From: Symbiodinium natans | Taxonomy: Eukaryota; Sar; Dinophyceae; Suessiales; Symbiodiniaceae | Direction of reading: 5' to 3' | Length of the DNA: 64,000 nucleotides | Assembly (NCBI GenBank): GCA_905221605.1 | Contig: CAJNDS010002474.1 | Coordinates: 40,001-104,000 of the forward strand | Shown here: positions 22,301-34,060 of the stretch, piece after piece | Layout of the letters: the number at the start of each line of letters is the position of its first letter | How positions within the stretch are numbered: the stretch's first letter is position 1 | Notes under the pieces: model-generated | Databases searched by the model: none | Told to the model about the DNA's origin: nothing | What the model saw: only the letters and a program-made list of their open reading frames with translations | Made by a program: the position numbers and the translations under genes

Positions 22301-23400
22301 TCCTCTCAGGGTGCTGAAGACTCAGTACCAGATCCATTAGTCATCAAGCCCCAGGCCCGAAAGTCTAGGTCTGACACATTTGAGCACCGCACACAAACTT
22401 TCAGAAAAGAATAAACGCCCGAAAGCCAGAAAGTGAACAATGCAAATTCATGCCCGAGGTGCCACATCGCTGGACTTTGCTTTGCCTTGCCTGACTCAGG
22501 GCATGGGGAGAGTAGGTCAGAAAGCCACAACCAGGTCTCGGGATCGTAGCTGCAGACACTCGGCCTGACTGTGGGCATTAAGATCCTTTCCATGCGAGGT
22601 TCTGTGCAATACAGGTTCTGCAGTCATCAATATGCATCGTTCTTATCAACTAAAGTGCGAGTTTTGCTAGGGCTTGGTACGGTTTTGTTGAAACGTTAAA
22701 TCCAATATTCGCTGAAAGCATTCCGGCTATGGACCCCAACCCTTGAATCCCACACCGCTCAACTCTTCTGAGGTTCGGAGTTGCCTCGGTTTAGGTTTTA
22801 CGGTCGTTTATGGGGGCTTAAGTGGGGCTTCGGGGGTTGGGCAATCCAGAAGCCCGAGCGGGCCCCTCTCGAGCAGGCCACGTGTTCCTGCAGCCTGAAA
22901 CCCAGAATGGTTTCAAAGGCAACAAACCAACCGTCTTGCCATGCAATCCTTGAGCAAACTGTGCGAAAGTCCCTAAATCCGAAGCTGGGCCTGATGATCT
23001 GCTTGAAGCGGTTAAAAAGCATGCCCGGAGGAGCCTCGGGAAGCTTTGATGAGGTGGGCGCTTCAGGGCAGATGCTTCGCTCATGCATAGCGCTGGTGTT
23101 TGGGAATCTTTGCGTCATGGAGTAAAGGAGTAGTGGTCAAGAAGCAGCTGACATGTTGGAGAATTTGAACGGTTTGGGTGGGCACTGCAGAGTCCAGCCT
23201 TTTGTTTCGAAGGTGCGAAGGTGCAGGATCAAGGCGTGGAGAGGGGATGCGTGGGGGGAGGCGGAGGAGGCAGTTGGGGGGTGCACCCTCAACCGTGGGC
23301 CAACCTGGAAAGTGAAGCCTGGATCCCAGGACTGTGCGAAGTCAGAAGGCCTCGGCTTGTACAAGCCAGCCGAGATTGAACTCCATGTCCTTAGAGGCTT
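13400..23400. other. 10 kb gene-poor, heptamer-rich DNA
   Basis: I find no supported gene. The longest frame (17622-18170, plus strand, 182 codons) starts at GTG and contains no internal methionine, so I do not call it. Other frames overlap antiparallel and lack motifs. Recurrent words are single or paired heptamer variants on either strand (GGGCTTCAGG, GGGTTTGAGG, CCCTGAACCC, CCTAAACC). Minor structures are a repeated TAGGCGAGAGC at about 14730 and 14775, and a GAAGCTT/AAGCTTC inverted pair near 14653-14675. I recognise no tRNA, rRNA or transposase. Confidence 0.55.
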
Positions 23401-23405
23401 CAGGG

Positions 23406-23408
<3 letters not shown>

Positions 23409-23447
<39 letters not shown>
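23409..23447. repeat. (TG)n microsatellite
   Basis: About 19 uninterrupted TG dinucleotides. It gives rise to the VCVCV and THTHT stretches in overlapping frames and argues against those frames being genes. Confidence 0.97.
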
Positions 23448-23448
<1 letters not shown>

Positions 23449-23619
23449 CGGTTTAGGATGCTTTAAAGGGGTGCAACTTCTTGTAGGTTCAGAATGTGCG
23501 GGCTTCAGAACAGGTTGAGAACAGGTAAGCAAACCTTGTGGTCAAAGCCGGTTCAGGTTGCAGTGTTAAGGTGTAAGGTTCTAGGCTGGAGAGGCTGTGG
23601 TGAGGATTCAGGGTGTAGG

Positions 23620-23690
23620 ATTCTAGGATGATTTAGGTTCTATGAGCCTTTACGGTCTAGGGTTTGGGGTTTCGGGTTGTGAGTTAGGCA
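23620..23690. repeat. Degenerate telomere-like heptamers, G-rich strand
   Basis: GGATTCTAGGATGATTTAGG is followed by GGTCTAGGGTTTGGGGTTTC and GGGTTGTGAG, a run of TTTAGGG-like units in plus orientation. This is opposite in strand to the CCCTAAA clusters at 13.1 and 61.4 kb. Confidence 0.65.
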
Positions 23691-23699
23691 GCCTGGAGA

Positions 23700-26600
23700 G
23701 GGTGTACCGGAATTGGGGCTTAGGGTATCTTGTGAAGGACTCAGTTGGACGACCTGCTGATGGCAAAGGTACTTAAAGGCACAATAGCACCCTGCAAAGC
23801 CACTTGCAATCTGACTAAAGTCTCCGTTCGGAACTGAAATCTTAAATGCCTCGCAACAAGCCCAACCCTTTCATGTCAAAAACCCGCAAGACAGAGATGA
23901 AAGAAGATAAGTCCAGCCCCTCGGTCTTAGTTCATCGCTTAACCGTCCCAGAGCCTGAGCCCTAACCTCTGCCACCGAGTGTCAAATTGGGTGAACTTCA
24001 CAGATTCACGCTGCGCCTTGCGACTGATAAGGGCACTGGTGGCTTTCAGGGCAATTTTGTGGAGGCTCTTATGTACAACGGAGGTTCTTTGCTGTTCAGA
24101 ACTTATAGGCTTCTAGGGCGAAGTTGGGATTAGTTTGCCCAGTCTTATGCTAAAGGCTCGCCCTGGACTTTAGTGAGGTCGGGTGGGCTTCGACGAATTA
24201 TTTTGGGCTGAACCATGTCAGCCGAGCATGACAGATGCCGTGAGTGCATGCCATCAGGTTTCCATTGCGTGGCTATTTCGGCTTCTCATAGGCCCTCAAC
24301 CCTCATGCCAGCACAGTTCTTGCACAGCCCTTTCCCCACTCGGCATCTAACCTTTGGACCCGCCCCTACTACCTCTTCACTGAAGCTAGCTGACAAGTCG
24401 CAAGCCTCCCAAGAACTACTTCACTTTGTCATCTACGAGAACCTTTTGGGTGCCATTGCTGCCGACTAAACCTCAGACAGCTCTAGTCAGACTTTCCAAC
24501 TTAATTCTGCCCGCATTTGACCCTGCATCCAAGCCCAAAATGCAGGAGTGGAAAGCCTACAGTCCACCCCCGGAACATTCCAAACAAAGCCAACGGCCCA
24601 ACAACGCCCAATCCCGAATTCTCAAAGCCCTCCGCTTTTTGACACAATACATGCCAAACCATTCCCGCTCGCCGACTGTTCTGCTGTGGCCTCAGGAAGT
24701 CCTGCGTAGGACGGTAGCACTGAGGGCAGCCACTGCAGCACATACCTGGCATTGCTTTCGTGAGGGTTCAGAGCTTAAAGATTCGGATGTAGCTGCCAGG
24801 GACTGTGTGCTTTGACCTGGTCTCTTGACTTCCTATGCCCTGAACCCAATACGTGTCATATGGACTTTTCAGCAGGGATTGTAGGGAGGTGGTTGTTCAG
24901 GACGGAAGGGACTTTTCTAGGTTTGGAGCAAGGAGACTACAAAGGGGTGAAAAAGGGGTTCAGGGATCCAGAAACTGGGCTTAAATTGTTAATTTAGGTT
25001 GACAGGCATTTGGGCGAAGCTTGGGAACTCCGAGCCTGAGTCGAACGCCGTTGTTAGTCTTGGGCTTGAGGGCACATTTGGCTTCTCTGCCAACGCCCTT
25101 CTACAAGCTTTGGGCAACTTCTGCACTTACGGGTTCTATTGGAAAATGAAAACAGATCGGAAAGCTTTCCACTCCAATGAATGACGTTGAGCATCTCTGA
25201 AGGCTCCTCAAACCCATCTCTATCCTAAAACCACTTAAGGCCAATCAATACCTTGAACCACACTTCTTGCACCCTCTTTGCCCTTCAAGTCCGGAAACAA
25301 AAACATCTTTAAAAACACATCCATCCAGAAGCAACGCCGGGCGAGGGCGCCCGAGCGCAGTGTCGTGGTTGTAGATTACTTCCCCAACCTGCCATCAGAT
25401 TTTGAGGTCCAGCGCTCACGCCTTTAGCGCAGGGACCTGCAATCCTTGCAGACTACCGTTACACCATCTCTAGGACTCTAGGGTCTAAGGGCTGTGACTA
25501 AAGTTGGCGAGACTGAGTGCGACGTACCCATCCTGATAAGCGTTCATCCGAAAGGCCACAAGAACCCTACTGCAGCCCTGGCTTTGAACCCTGAAGCCCA
25601 GATGCCCGAATGCTCGTCATCTAGCAAAAACCAAACTTTTGGGCTCGGCAAAGCAAATGACAGTTCTGAGCTGCCAGCCTAGATCCAGATACTCAGCCCT
25701 AAGCCCAAAAAAGCGAATAACGCGGGCCTTGTGCTTTTCGAAGGGTCCAGACTCTTCCGTCACTACCGGGAGCAAGCTGTTGACCTATAGAGTCCAGCAA
25801 GGTAAGCAAGGGCAAAGGGCTGCAGGATGGATCGATTGTACGAGATTTCAACCGCGCGCTTGTGTGCAGAAGCCACGTGAGTTCATAGTTGAAGGAGGTC
25901 ACTCTCCGTCTCCATTCGTAGGTTCCAGCTGCAGGGGACCGAGAAGGTGGGGAGGGGGTGCCAAGACCCCTCCTCCTCCTCCTCCTCATCATCAGCACTA
26001 TTTACTTCATCTTTATGCAGCGAGACACTAGCCCCACCCAATTCAGTTGCGTCGTTGATGCTTCTGAACTTGGGCGAGCACACGCGCACGTCCGCGCGCA
26101 GGCGCAAATACAGACTTGCTGCGTGAGTGTGTGTGTGTTCAGGGGTCTCTGCGAACTTTGATTCTCCAAAGCCTCCGCCTGCACTTCATCAAGCTAGATC
26201 GCCAAATTATTGAACGCTCCACTTCAATTTTGTGTTCACCCACGGAACTCCTAATATTCTCCCGCCCATAAACCCGAAGATCCCAAATCTCGACACCTAG
26301 TGAAATCTGTATTCACCTTAAGAACACCCCATCGGCCTTCATGATGTCGTGAATGGCAGTCAACACCAAGAGAGCGAGCGTCCGCCTAGCAGGCTAGGGT
26401 TCAGAGGGGCTTTGGAGCTTCAGGCTGTTGGGATTTGCAATGTACCATGTGCAGCGCTTTGAATGCTTTGTAGAATCCTGCAGGCAACTAAGCTCGAAAA
26501 AGGGGTAGGGGGACCGGGGGCTGCAGCAAGTCTTGCCATGGAGAGAGCGAAGCCCATCCCAAAGAAACGACCCGTGTTGCAGAAGCAAACCGAAATGATT

Positions 26601-29600
26601 TGCCCAAATCCGCGCAACAAAGCACGCTGAATCCCACAGTAGAGCAGAACAGGTCTCTGCAACTTCACATCTGCAAGCCAAGGCCAAAACTCTGGATCGT
26701 TTGCCCCGTTGCAGAAGCCGCCTGCCGTTCTTGAGTCATTGCTTCAGTGCTTCGGTCAAAGAACTTGTTAAGATTTATCGCAGAAGTGCGAGGCTGGGCA
26801 AAGAAGTCTTCTCGAACTAAACGGCATGTCCTCTCAAGTTGCGGCCGTAGTGATCGAACTTGCAGGATTGAAGGTTCAGCACTCAGGTCATGAAATTCTG
26901 CTTGTTTCTTAGATGATACCTGGGGCCAGTCTTGTCTTGCGAGAATCAGGTCGAACACGCCGCAACTACCACCTCCGTCCGAATCTATAATGCATTTGGC
27001 GTCCCAAGCGGATGAGTGGCCCACGATGAATGACATATGATAGTGGAGCTCTTCCAAACCCTCAGCTCCTCTTCATTCCAGTTTGTCGAAGGCAAGGCAG
27101 CATGAACCCTTTAAGGACCGAAACAGCTGTCCCAAACTCTTGACTGCACCTTGGAAGAGGCCGGCGGAGACGAGAACTTTGCCGATCTGCGCCATGTCAA
27201 CCTCGGTTCGACACTCATTCAGAAGGCCCTAAACCCTGAACATTAACGCCCTGCATCGATTGTGGACACCTTTCAGTTTCTCCAGGGACTAAAGTGTCCT
27301 GCCGGGCACTACTCAAGAGTTCAGGACTAAAGGCTTCGTGCTTGCAGGCTAATCCTTCACATTTGTACGATACAGTGGTACACTCCTAAACTTCAGAGAT
27401 CACAGCAGCAGCCTCCTGATCCCTGGAGCTTTGAAAGCTGCAAATCGGGCTGACTGTTTCAGGTTTGAGGCTGAACCCTAAAGTCTCCACATCTCTCAAC
27501 ACAAGCCCTGAACCCTGCGGCTATAGGGCCCCGGCAGAGGTATAGAAGGCCTGACGCCTTCGGAGATCGTCCGCGCTCCTGAGCAAGAGGCTTGATCAGT
27601 TTCGGGTGTTCATGAGGGATTGCTTTGGGAAGTTTCAGGATTCTGGAGTCAAAGTGTGCACCTCCGTGTGAGACGCTTGATGCAGGACATGGGGTGACTG
27701 CAGCAAGGAAGCAGCTGTCCTGACAGGTACTTCGCTGTGGTGCGACAGCGGCTTCCAATCCTTGGCCAGGTTGTAACTGTATTGCTAGAAGCCTAGCCCC
27801 CAAACCTGGGCCCAGGGTTCTTTCCGCACATGTATGGAAGAAAGGGCTGATGCTTCAGGATCGCACATCATGAAACCACAAACCAGTGTCAGCGTCCAAG
27901 AACGGGTTCCAAGAGAGAAGCTTTCTCGTGCCAGGGCAGATCGCAGCCCAGGTATAAAAACTTTGACAAGCCAAGACTCTCAAGCCCAAGTCCGCTCATC
28001 TTGAAAAGAGATAAACATGTCGTCAAGATCCCGAAATCTAACGTCCATCTCAAATCCCAGACCGGACCCAGCGAAACTTATAAACAATATCCCCATCAAC
28101 GGTGCAGGAACCCCGAAGAGCCCATCAGACCTCTAGTCCCGTAGCACTTGCTACAGCCGCAATGCTCTTAAGGGCCTTTAACTTAACGATTTAAAGAAAC
28201 CCTGGGATGCAGGCAGCACCCACGCCGTACACGAAGGACTGCAGGCCATCGCCATGCAAGCGCATCAGCCAGTAGACCTGGAATCCCGCGAACAAGAGTA
28301 TGGGCTTCGTGGCAGGTTTGTGAAGTGCTGTAGAAGGTTACTGCCAAGAGTTCGATGGGCAGTGCAAAAGAGTGCCCCAGGTTGGACATGTATAGCTGGT
28401 ATTGCGACCTGACCCTCTGCGTTGCTTGGGTACGCCTAGACTAGCCAAGATTTCAAGCCTGCAGTCCTACTCAAGGAGTAAAGCCATAGACCCATCTCTG
28501 GGTCATATGGAACACGTCCAAGAGCCCCCGTGCCTATTTCTTGACAAGACCTTTCGTGTTACCGTACTTTAGTAGCATGCCTTAAGCTGATCACCTCCAA
28601 AAGTTACTGAACCACTAGAGGAGTGAATTGGAAGCTATTCTTACTCTTCACCGACCACGGACACGCCATACCTTGGGGAGCCTGGGCACGCTTGATATTT
28701 TCTGTAAGCGCATTCTGTAGAGCAGTACCTAGAAGAATCGCCGCTGGACCTTGTATCTTGAATCAAAAAAAGGCTTCATAACGACACTGAGAGCTTCTAT
28801 CTATCCGAAACTTCCAAAATAGCACGACAACCATGCCGCGGTCACAGAGAAAAGAGCGCCCAGAGTGCGCTGGTACTCATCAGCAGCCTTGGGCAGAAGC
28901 ATTCTTGAGCTCTTGAGACGATAACGGAAGCACATTTGACATGTCGAACGTCTCAATCCAACCTCCCGACCCAAGCTGAGCTGACGATCAGCCAGAGCTT
29001 CGCGAGTCTAACAAAGTTTGGTGCTCTGAGAATGTGAGAATACCCTGTGAGTGAAGTCTAGGGAGTGCAATGCTAAACGGGCCCTTCAAGAGGGTCTTGG
29101 AAGAGTCAGTCGCAGCTGCAGGTTCAGGGCGAGAGGCCCGCGCTGATTAAGACCACAAAGAACGGAAACTGCAAGTTAGTACCTAGAACGCCCGTACTCC
29201 AAGAACTAATGCTGGCAACCTGGCGCAACGAAACTCTGTTTTGGGGTGACACCCTGCAGTTCTAGAAGCCCACAACATCATGATGTTACCAAAACACCAA
29301 GGTCCAGCTCCCAGGTGGCAGGAGCCCTGTAAAGCAGCATGGAAAACAAGGAAAGCAGAGACCAAGCCTCATGCAAGCTCCGAGCAACAGATCCTGGAAA
29401 TCTCCGGCGGGTCTTTCGGTCAACAACACATAAAGAGAAACATCGCAAGAAACATAAAAAGAGACATGAAACGGAACAACGAAAAAGGCCCCGGAAGCTG
29501 AAAATGGTTCTCCAACCGAGCTGCGCTTCGCCCGCTAGATGTGGCTTCATTTTCCGTAGCCTCAGCAAATTTTGAAAGGAGGAATAGAGCAGAGCTGGGA

Positions 29601-30040
29601 GGGCAGGGTGGTTTGGGATGCTCGGCCTCGACCTCGTAACCTTTGCATTGCTTTGTACTCGATATTCGATTCGTGCGTTCTAAGAGGGCTTCGGAGCCTT
29701 CATCCCAAAAGCTCTACCTTGCAAGCAAAGCGTCTGCTTCGGGGCAGTGCGTGAAACTCCCGATAAAGCACCCCCCCCCCTCTACCCTCAGACCGCAAGC
29801 TCCCCAAGCCCTGGGTGGGAACCCCGGCCATAAACAGCTGCAACTCTGGAAAAGAGGCCGTACAGTCCTGTATGCGGAGGGTAAGGGGTTGGGCTAGGGC
29901 GGCAAGGGATGTTGGGGTGCTGGGCTTCTACACTTTGAGCGTTAGGGCACAGCTTCAGGATTTAGGATGTCAGTTTCCAGAGACTTCTGGCGATTGGGGA
30001 TTGCGGACATTGAGGGCATTGCGGACTTTGGGGCGAGTCC
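23700..30040. other. Gene-poor, heptamer-rich DNA
   Basis: Apart from the weak frame at 26665-27036, nothing here is supported as a gene. Small low-complexity tracts are (CCT)n at about 25970-25990, alternating purine-pyrimidine GCGCACG/TGTGTG at 26079-26141, and a C13-type run at about 29769. A lysine- and histidine-rich plus-strand segment (near 29430-29500) comes from an AACATAAAGAGACAT-like micro-repeat and is probably not coding. Confidence 0.55.
26665..27036 (-). CDS. Weak candidate gene or exon, unknown protein
   Basis: A frame from an ATG at 27036 of about 123 codons, minus strand (open a little further upstream from a TTG). Composition is balanced and charged: SSAWDAKCIIDSDGGGSCG near the N-terminus, then LILARQDWPQVSSKKQAEFH, and a basic and acidic C-terminal half with ERTCRLVREDF and NLNKFFDRSTEAM. 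It resembles neither heptamer-derived nor simple-repeat translation, unlike its neighbours. I recognise no domain, and it may be a single exon or chance. Confidence 0.22.
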   Translation of the reverse strand: MSFIVGHSSAWDAKCIIDSDGGGSCGVFDLILARQDWPQVSSKKQAEFHDLSAEPSILQVRSLRPQLERTCRLVREDFFAQPRTSAINLNKFFDRSTEAMTQERQAASATGQTIQSFGLGLQM

Positions 30041-30045
30041 TGCTC

Positions 30046-30783
30046 TTAAGGCTTGGAGCCCAAGGCTGAAATAAGCTGGGAAGTCTGAAATGGGAGCTGC
30101 TCTCGCGCCCCACAACCCCCCCTTTCCTCCCTGGCCCGCTCTCGGGCCGGGCGGAGGGGCGGGGAGAGCAGGGGAGCAGAGCGGGCGGGCATGGACTGGA
30201 GCCCTTGCCATGGGCCATGCATGGCATGCCTGGTGCCTGGTACATGAAGGGCCATGGGGCTCATGGCCCCATCATGGTCCTGGTACCAGGCATGCCATGC
30301 CCCCACAGTCCATGTCATGTCCCGAAATCTCGTACCTTCATGCAGAGCAACAGTGCTGGCAGAGCCGGCTCCAGCAACACAGAACGCTTTTTTGACATCC
30401 CGCGCATCAGGAGCAGTCTGCATGACAGGCATTGCTCGCGGGCCTTGCTCGCGGAGCACTGGACCGTGCAACGCTGTCTCCACGCATTTCACCGTAACAG
30501 CGCTTACCTGTGCTGACCTGTGTTGCTGCTGTTTCCAGAAAAGCCTGGCCGTGACAGGGGCTCCTTGCTCGTGCCTTCTGTGTTGCCAGCACACTAAACC
30601 GCCAAGTAGTCGTGCCACAAGCGACCCAACTAGTGAGCATCCGTCAGCTGTGCCAGACTTGCCTTTCAACAAGCCATACTCCCATCCTGCTGTTTGCTCC
30701 CGTACTGCTGTTTGCCCAAGAATATATATATATATATGGCTACTGGATGGTCCTCGGGGGTCGGCGGCACTGGCGGCAGCCAT
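30046..30783 (-). CDS. Long open frame over a palindrome-bearing GC-rich block; gene status doubtful
   Basis: This is 245 codons from an ATG at 30783, one of the longest frames outside simple repeats. The N-terminus MAAASAADPRGPSSSHIYIYI is partly encoded by an (AT)n tract. The middle (DARDVKKAFCVAGAGSASTV followed by ALHEGTRFRDMTW) is protein-like. The C-terminal third translates the nested palindrome at 30190-30314 (WHAWYQDHDGAMSPMALHV) and GC-rich, proline-rich sequence. A 178-codon plus-strand frame overlaps it, which is common in GC-rich DNA. The block lacks the telomere-like heptamers of its surroundings, so it may be an inserted element. No family is recognised. Confidence 0.2.
   Translation of the reverse strand: MAAASAADPRGPSSSHIYIYILGQTAVREQTAGWEYGLLKGKSGTADGCSLVGSLVARLLGGLVCWQHRRHEQGAPVTARLFWKQQQHRSAQVSAVTVKCVETALHGPVLREQGPRAMPVMQTAPDARDVKKAFCVAGAGSASTVALHEGTRFRDMTWTVGAWHAWYQDHDGAMSPMALHVPGTRHAMHGPWQGLQSMPARSAPLLSPPLRPARERAREERGGCGAREQLPFQTSQLISALGSKP
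30190..30314. repeat. Nested imperfect palindrome / hairpin, 125 bp
   Basis: Three co-centred pairs are visible. An outer CATGGACTG (30190-30198) pairs with CAGTCCATG (30306-30314). A perfect 16-bp GCATGGCATGCCTGGT (30219-30234) pairs with its complement at 30285-30300. An inner GGGCCATG (30249-30256) pairs with CATGGCCC (30262-30269) around the loop GGGCT. The whole could extrude as a cruciform or fold as a long RNA hairpin. It may be a miniature inverted-repeat element or hairpin RNA locus; I see no flanking target-site duplication that decides this. Confidence 0.75.
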
Positions 30784-30790
30784 TAAATAA

Positions 30791-32800
30791 TTTAAGATTT
30801 CTGCTGCACGGAGCTGTCAGCGCAAAGCCTTACATCCTAAATTGGGTGTAAGATCGCACAGCCTTCGAGGATTTCAGGCTTTGAGTGTACGGGATCGAGA
30901 TAAAGAGCTGCCCACAATATGCTGTTGGCTGTTCATGGGCAAGCAGCTTTACCTTCAGCTTTGGGAGGCTTGGTTTTGCGAAGGCAGCCTCTTCACTACG
31001 GCTATACACTGCATCTTTACAACCTACTGCGCGTGATATCCAGATTCATCCAGATTCCCAGAGTTCAAATAAGTGTCAGTTTGCGCAAAACTCGCCCCTC
31101 GACCCTTCTGAAACTCGCCATGCAAGCTTAAGATGCAAGCCCTCAACACCTCCGCGCTCAAGCCTGCGGTGCTCTAGGAAACGGACTTGACGTTACACAA
31201 TTGTCCCAGCGCGTGAAACCTTGAGCTTAGTAAACAGCACCCGACATGCATTAATGACAGCTGTCCTCGTAGAAATCTTGCAAGCTGTATTCTGGATCCT
31301 GGGCTGCTGCACTCAAACGACTCTGAACAGTGCTCGGGCTTGGCTGGGTTAGGATAAGGTTGGGGCATGGCAGAACAACCAAGAACAACCAAGACTTTTG
31401 TCAGTGGTTTCGTCTCGAGCTTGGGGTGGGGGGGGGGGGAAGGGATTGAAGCACGGCCGATGAAACTGCAATCCCTTGCAGCAGGCAGCATGCGAACCGG
31501 AAACCGAGAGAGCGGAGCACATCGGCTGCCGCCTTCCCCTTTGTTTACTCTCCACTTGGTTGTTTTGGACCGGTGGTTGCATAAGAACAGCATTTGAGGT
31601 CTGAGTCCTGTCACTTGCTGGATCTAGCTGCCTCCTAGTGAAAGAATGTGGATCGCTCGATGATTCCCTTGCTCAATAGTGTACGGATGTTGGGCTCGGG
31701 GCCAATGGCTGTACATCGGAGAAGTTCCAGGACGAACCTGAAAACTTGACCCGGTTTGCGGTGTGCTGTACTTCTGCTCTTGTACCTGGCAGCAGGGAAC
31801 TTCTCATCACCCTAATTTAAAAAATTAGTGGAACCTCAAGTCCTCTCGACTTTCAAAGGGTCTCAAAGCCCTGAACTGCCCTCAACCCCCCACCCTGCAA
31901 GGCGACTCGGATGCCGGCACAGATGTGCGTCGCTGCATTCCACGCCCTCTCCTTGGTACGCGTGAAAGTCAGCTTGCAGCCAAACCTACTCGGATTTTCA
32001 AAGGTTGAAAGGGTCTTGTTGTTTCCGGGCTCACAGGTTTCGCATGTGGAGTCTGGTGCCAGGAGTTGAAAGGAGCCTCCTGCGCCTTTTGATGTTCACT
32101 GTGAAGCCCCAGGCTTTCGCGTCCTTTCGCTTCAGTTCCCTGCGTACTCCGTGATCGAAATCGTGATTCCATGCCGCTCGAGACATGAAGCGGTCCAACA
32201 TGACTCGCTAATCCTCACCCCTGTGCCCGGATGGAGAACGTAGAGCTGTGTGCAGTTGACAAGTAAAGAGATGCTCTCAAGCTAGAGCACTCGGAGAAAA
32301 GGGTTTGGGGTGTGTAGCGTGCGGACAATTGAGGCCGACAATGTACTCACCTGCACCCCCATTGAAAAGTTCGGATTCTTTCAGGCAGATTCTTTTCTGG
32401 CCCAAGATTGCAGAGGTTCTACAATGCCGGACTCCACATCATCTAAGATGATCTAATCCAGAAAAGGGAAGAAACCACCGAAGGCTAGACGACAACCCGC
32501 ATCGTCCCACATCAAAATAACTTGAAAGGCCAGCAACAAGTCATATGATTCGAATTTTGCCACAACGGCCTGGAGGTTGGAGCCTTTGCTGTATGTGCCC
32601 ATCAGTGGAGCCCGTTGCACTTGCAAGGGCGGCAATCTATGCAGAAAGAGGAGTATGCACACAAGCATTGTGCGTGGCTGATACTTGTGGGCTTTGAAAA
32701 CACAGGCATCCGAATGAATCCAGAACCGCAATGGACCCCGCTGTCTAAGCCGCATGCCCAGTTCGTTGTCCTTCCACGCATCAACTCCTGTCTTGCAAAA
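30791..32800. other. Non-coding, heptamer-bearing DNA
   Basis: No supported gene. It contains a G-run (about 31425-31440) and a small perfect inverted pair CTAATTT-AAA-AAATTAG at about 31812-31828. Overlapping short frames on both strands carry no motifs. Confidence 0.5.
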
Positions 32801-32803
32801 TGC

Positions 32804-32918
32804 AGGAGGAGGGGAGGGGAAACGAGGGGAGAGGGGAGATGAGGGGGGAGAGGGGAGATGAGGGGAGAAGGGAGGCAGGGGAGGGCAGGGGAGACGAGAG
32901 AGAGGAGGGAGACCAGAG

Positions 32919-32955
<37 letters not shown>

Positions 32956-32960
32956 GCGAA

Positions 32961-32991
<31 letters not shown>

Positions 32992-33089
32992 AAAAAAAAA
33001 GAGAGAAAGAGGCGAGAGCGAGAGAGTGTGGGAGCGAGAGAGTGAGAGAGAGAGGAGAGAGGAGAGAGAGAGAGGGAGAGGGAGAGAGG

Positions 33090-33125
<36 letters not shown>

Positions 33126-33159
33126 GAAAGAGAGAGCGGAGAGAGAGGAGAGAGAGAGT

Positions 33160-33200
<41 letters not shown>

Positions 33201-33278
33201 GGGGGAGAAAGAGAGAGAGAGAGAGAGACAGGAGAGAGAGAGGAGACAGAGAGACAGAGAGAGAGAGAGAGAGAGGAG

Positions 33279-33324
<46 letters not shown>

Positions 33325-33354
33325 GAGAGAGAGAGGAGACAGAGAGAGAGAGCG
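32804..33354. repeat. (GA)n-rich polypurine block, ~550 bp
   Basis: Nearly pure purine on the plus strand: GGGGA-rich at the left, then GAGAGA with sparse C. Purine-pyrimidine mirror tracts like this can form triplex H-DNA. The overlapping minus-strand frames (404, 270 and 205 codons of LSLSLSPLSL) and plus-strand frame (RERERER) are repeat translations and not genes. Confidence 0.95.
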
Positions 33355-33626
33355 ACAGCCTCGGAGCACCAAGCCCCACTCTGCCAAACCGCACGCAAAG
33401 GTCACTATCTCCAAAAAGTATTAACCTGTTTAACGCCTGAACCACTCCTGAATCCAAGGTTTCGTTAAACACATCCACTGGAGTTGCGGGCTCTAAACAC
33501 CAAGACCGAAGCCTCCGGATCGCCGGTGGAGTTTTCTTCTTTTCGCAATTAAGGTTTGGCCAAGCCTCTCTGTTTTTTTCAGTTTTGCTTAGGTGTCGCC
33601 GGTAAAGCTGGCGGCAAGTGATTGAG

Positions 33627-34060
33627 GAATTCAAATGTGTTTTGCGGGAAGCTTTTGCGGAATTCAAACTTGCAGGATCCGGTGTTGCGGCAGCTACTGG
33701 GGAAAATTCAAATCGAAAGAATCTATCGCGGAATTCAAACTTGCAGGGTCCGGTTTTGCGGCAAACTAGTGGGGAATCCCAACTTAAAAGAATGAATCCC
33801 GGAATTCAACTTAGCAGGATCCTGATTTGCGGCACTCGATGGGGCAACTACACAGACACAGACACAGATGCTATTATTGGGGAATTCTAATTTGCAGGGC
33901 CCTGGCTTGCGACAAGCTATTGGGGAAATCCAATCTGAAAGGTCCGCTGTCTTTTAAAGCTATGGTGGAAAATCTGATTTTGCAGGGTTCTGTTTTGTGA
34001 TAGGCTATTTCGGAGCACTAACTTTGAGATGCTATTGCTATCGCGGAATTCAAATTCGCG
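33627..34060. repeat. Degenerate 70-90 bp tandem repeat (GGAATTCAAACTTGCAGG family)
   Basis: GGAATTCAAACTTGCAGGAT, then CCGG(T)TTTGCGGCAA-CTA-TGGGGAA, recurs with decay. Copies of the TTGCAGG core lie near 33670, 33750, 33822, 33892 and 33980. A block of ACAGACACAGACACAG is inserted near 33853. Later copies are more diverged. The last one runs into the C-tract element at 34079. Confidence 0.75.

Noticed and set aside
32453-33667. 404-codon Ser-Leu-rich minus-strand frame
   Set aside because: Almost entirely the (GA)n tract translated; the flanks show no domain.
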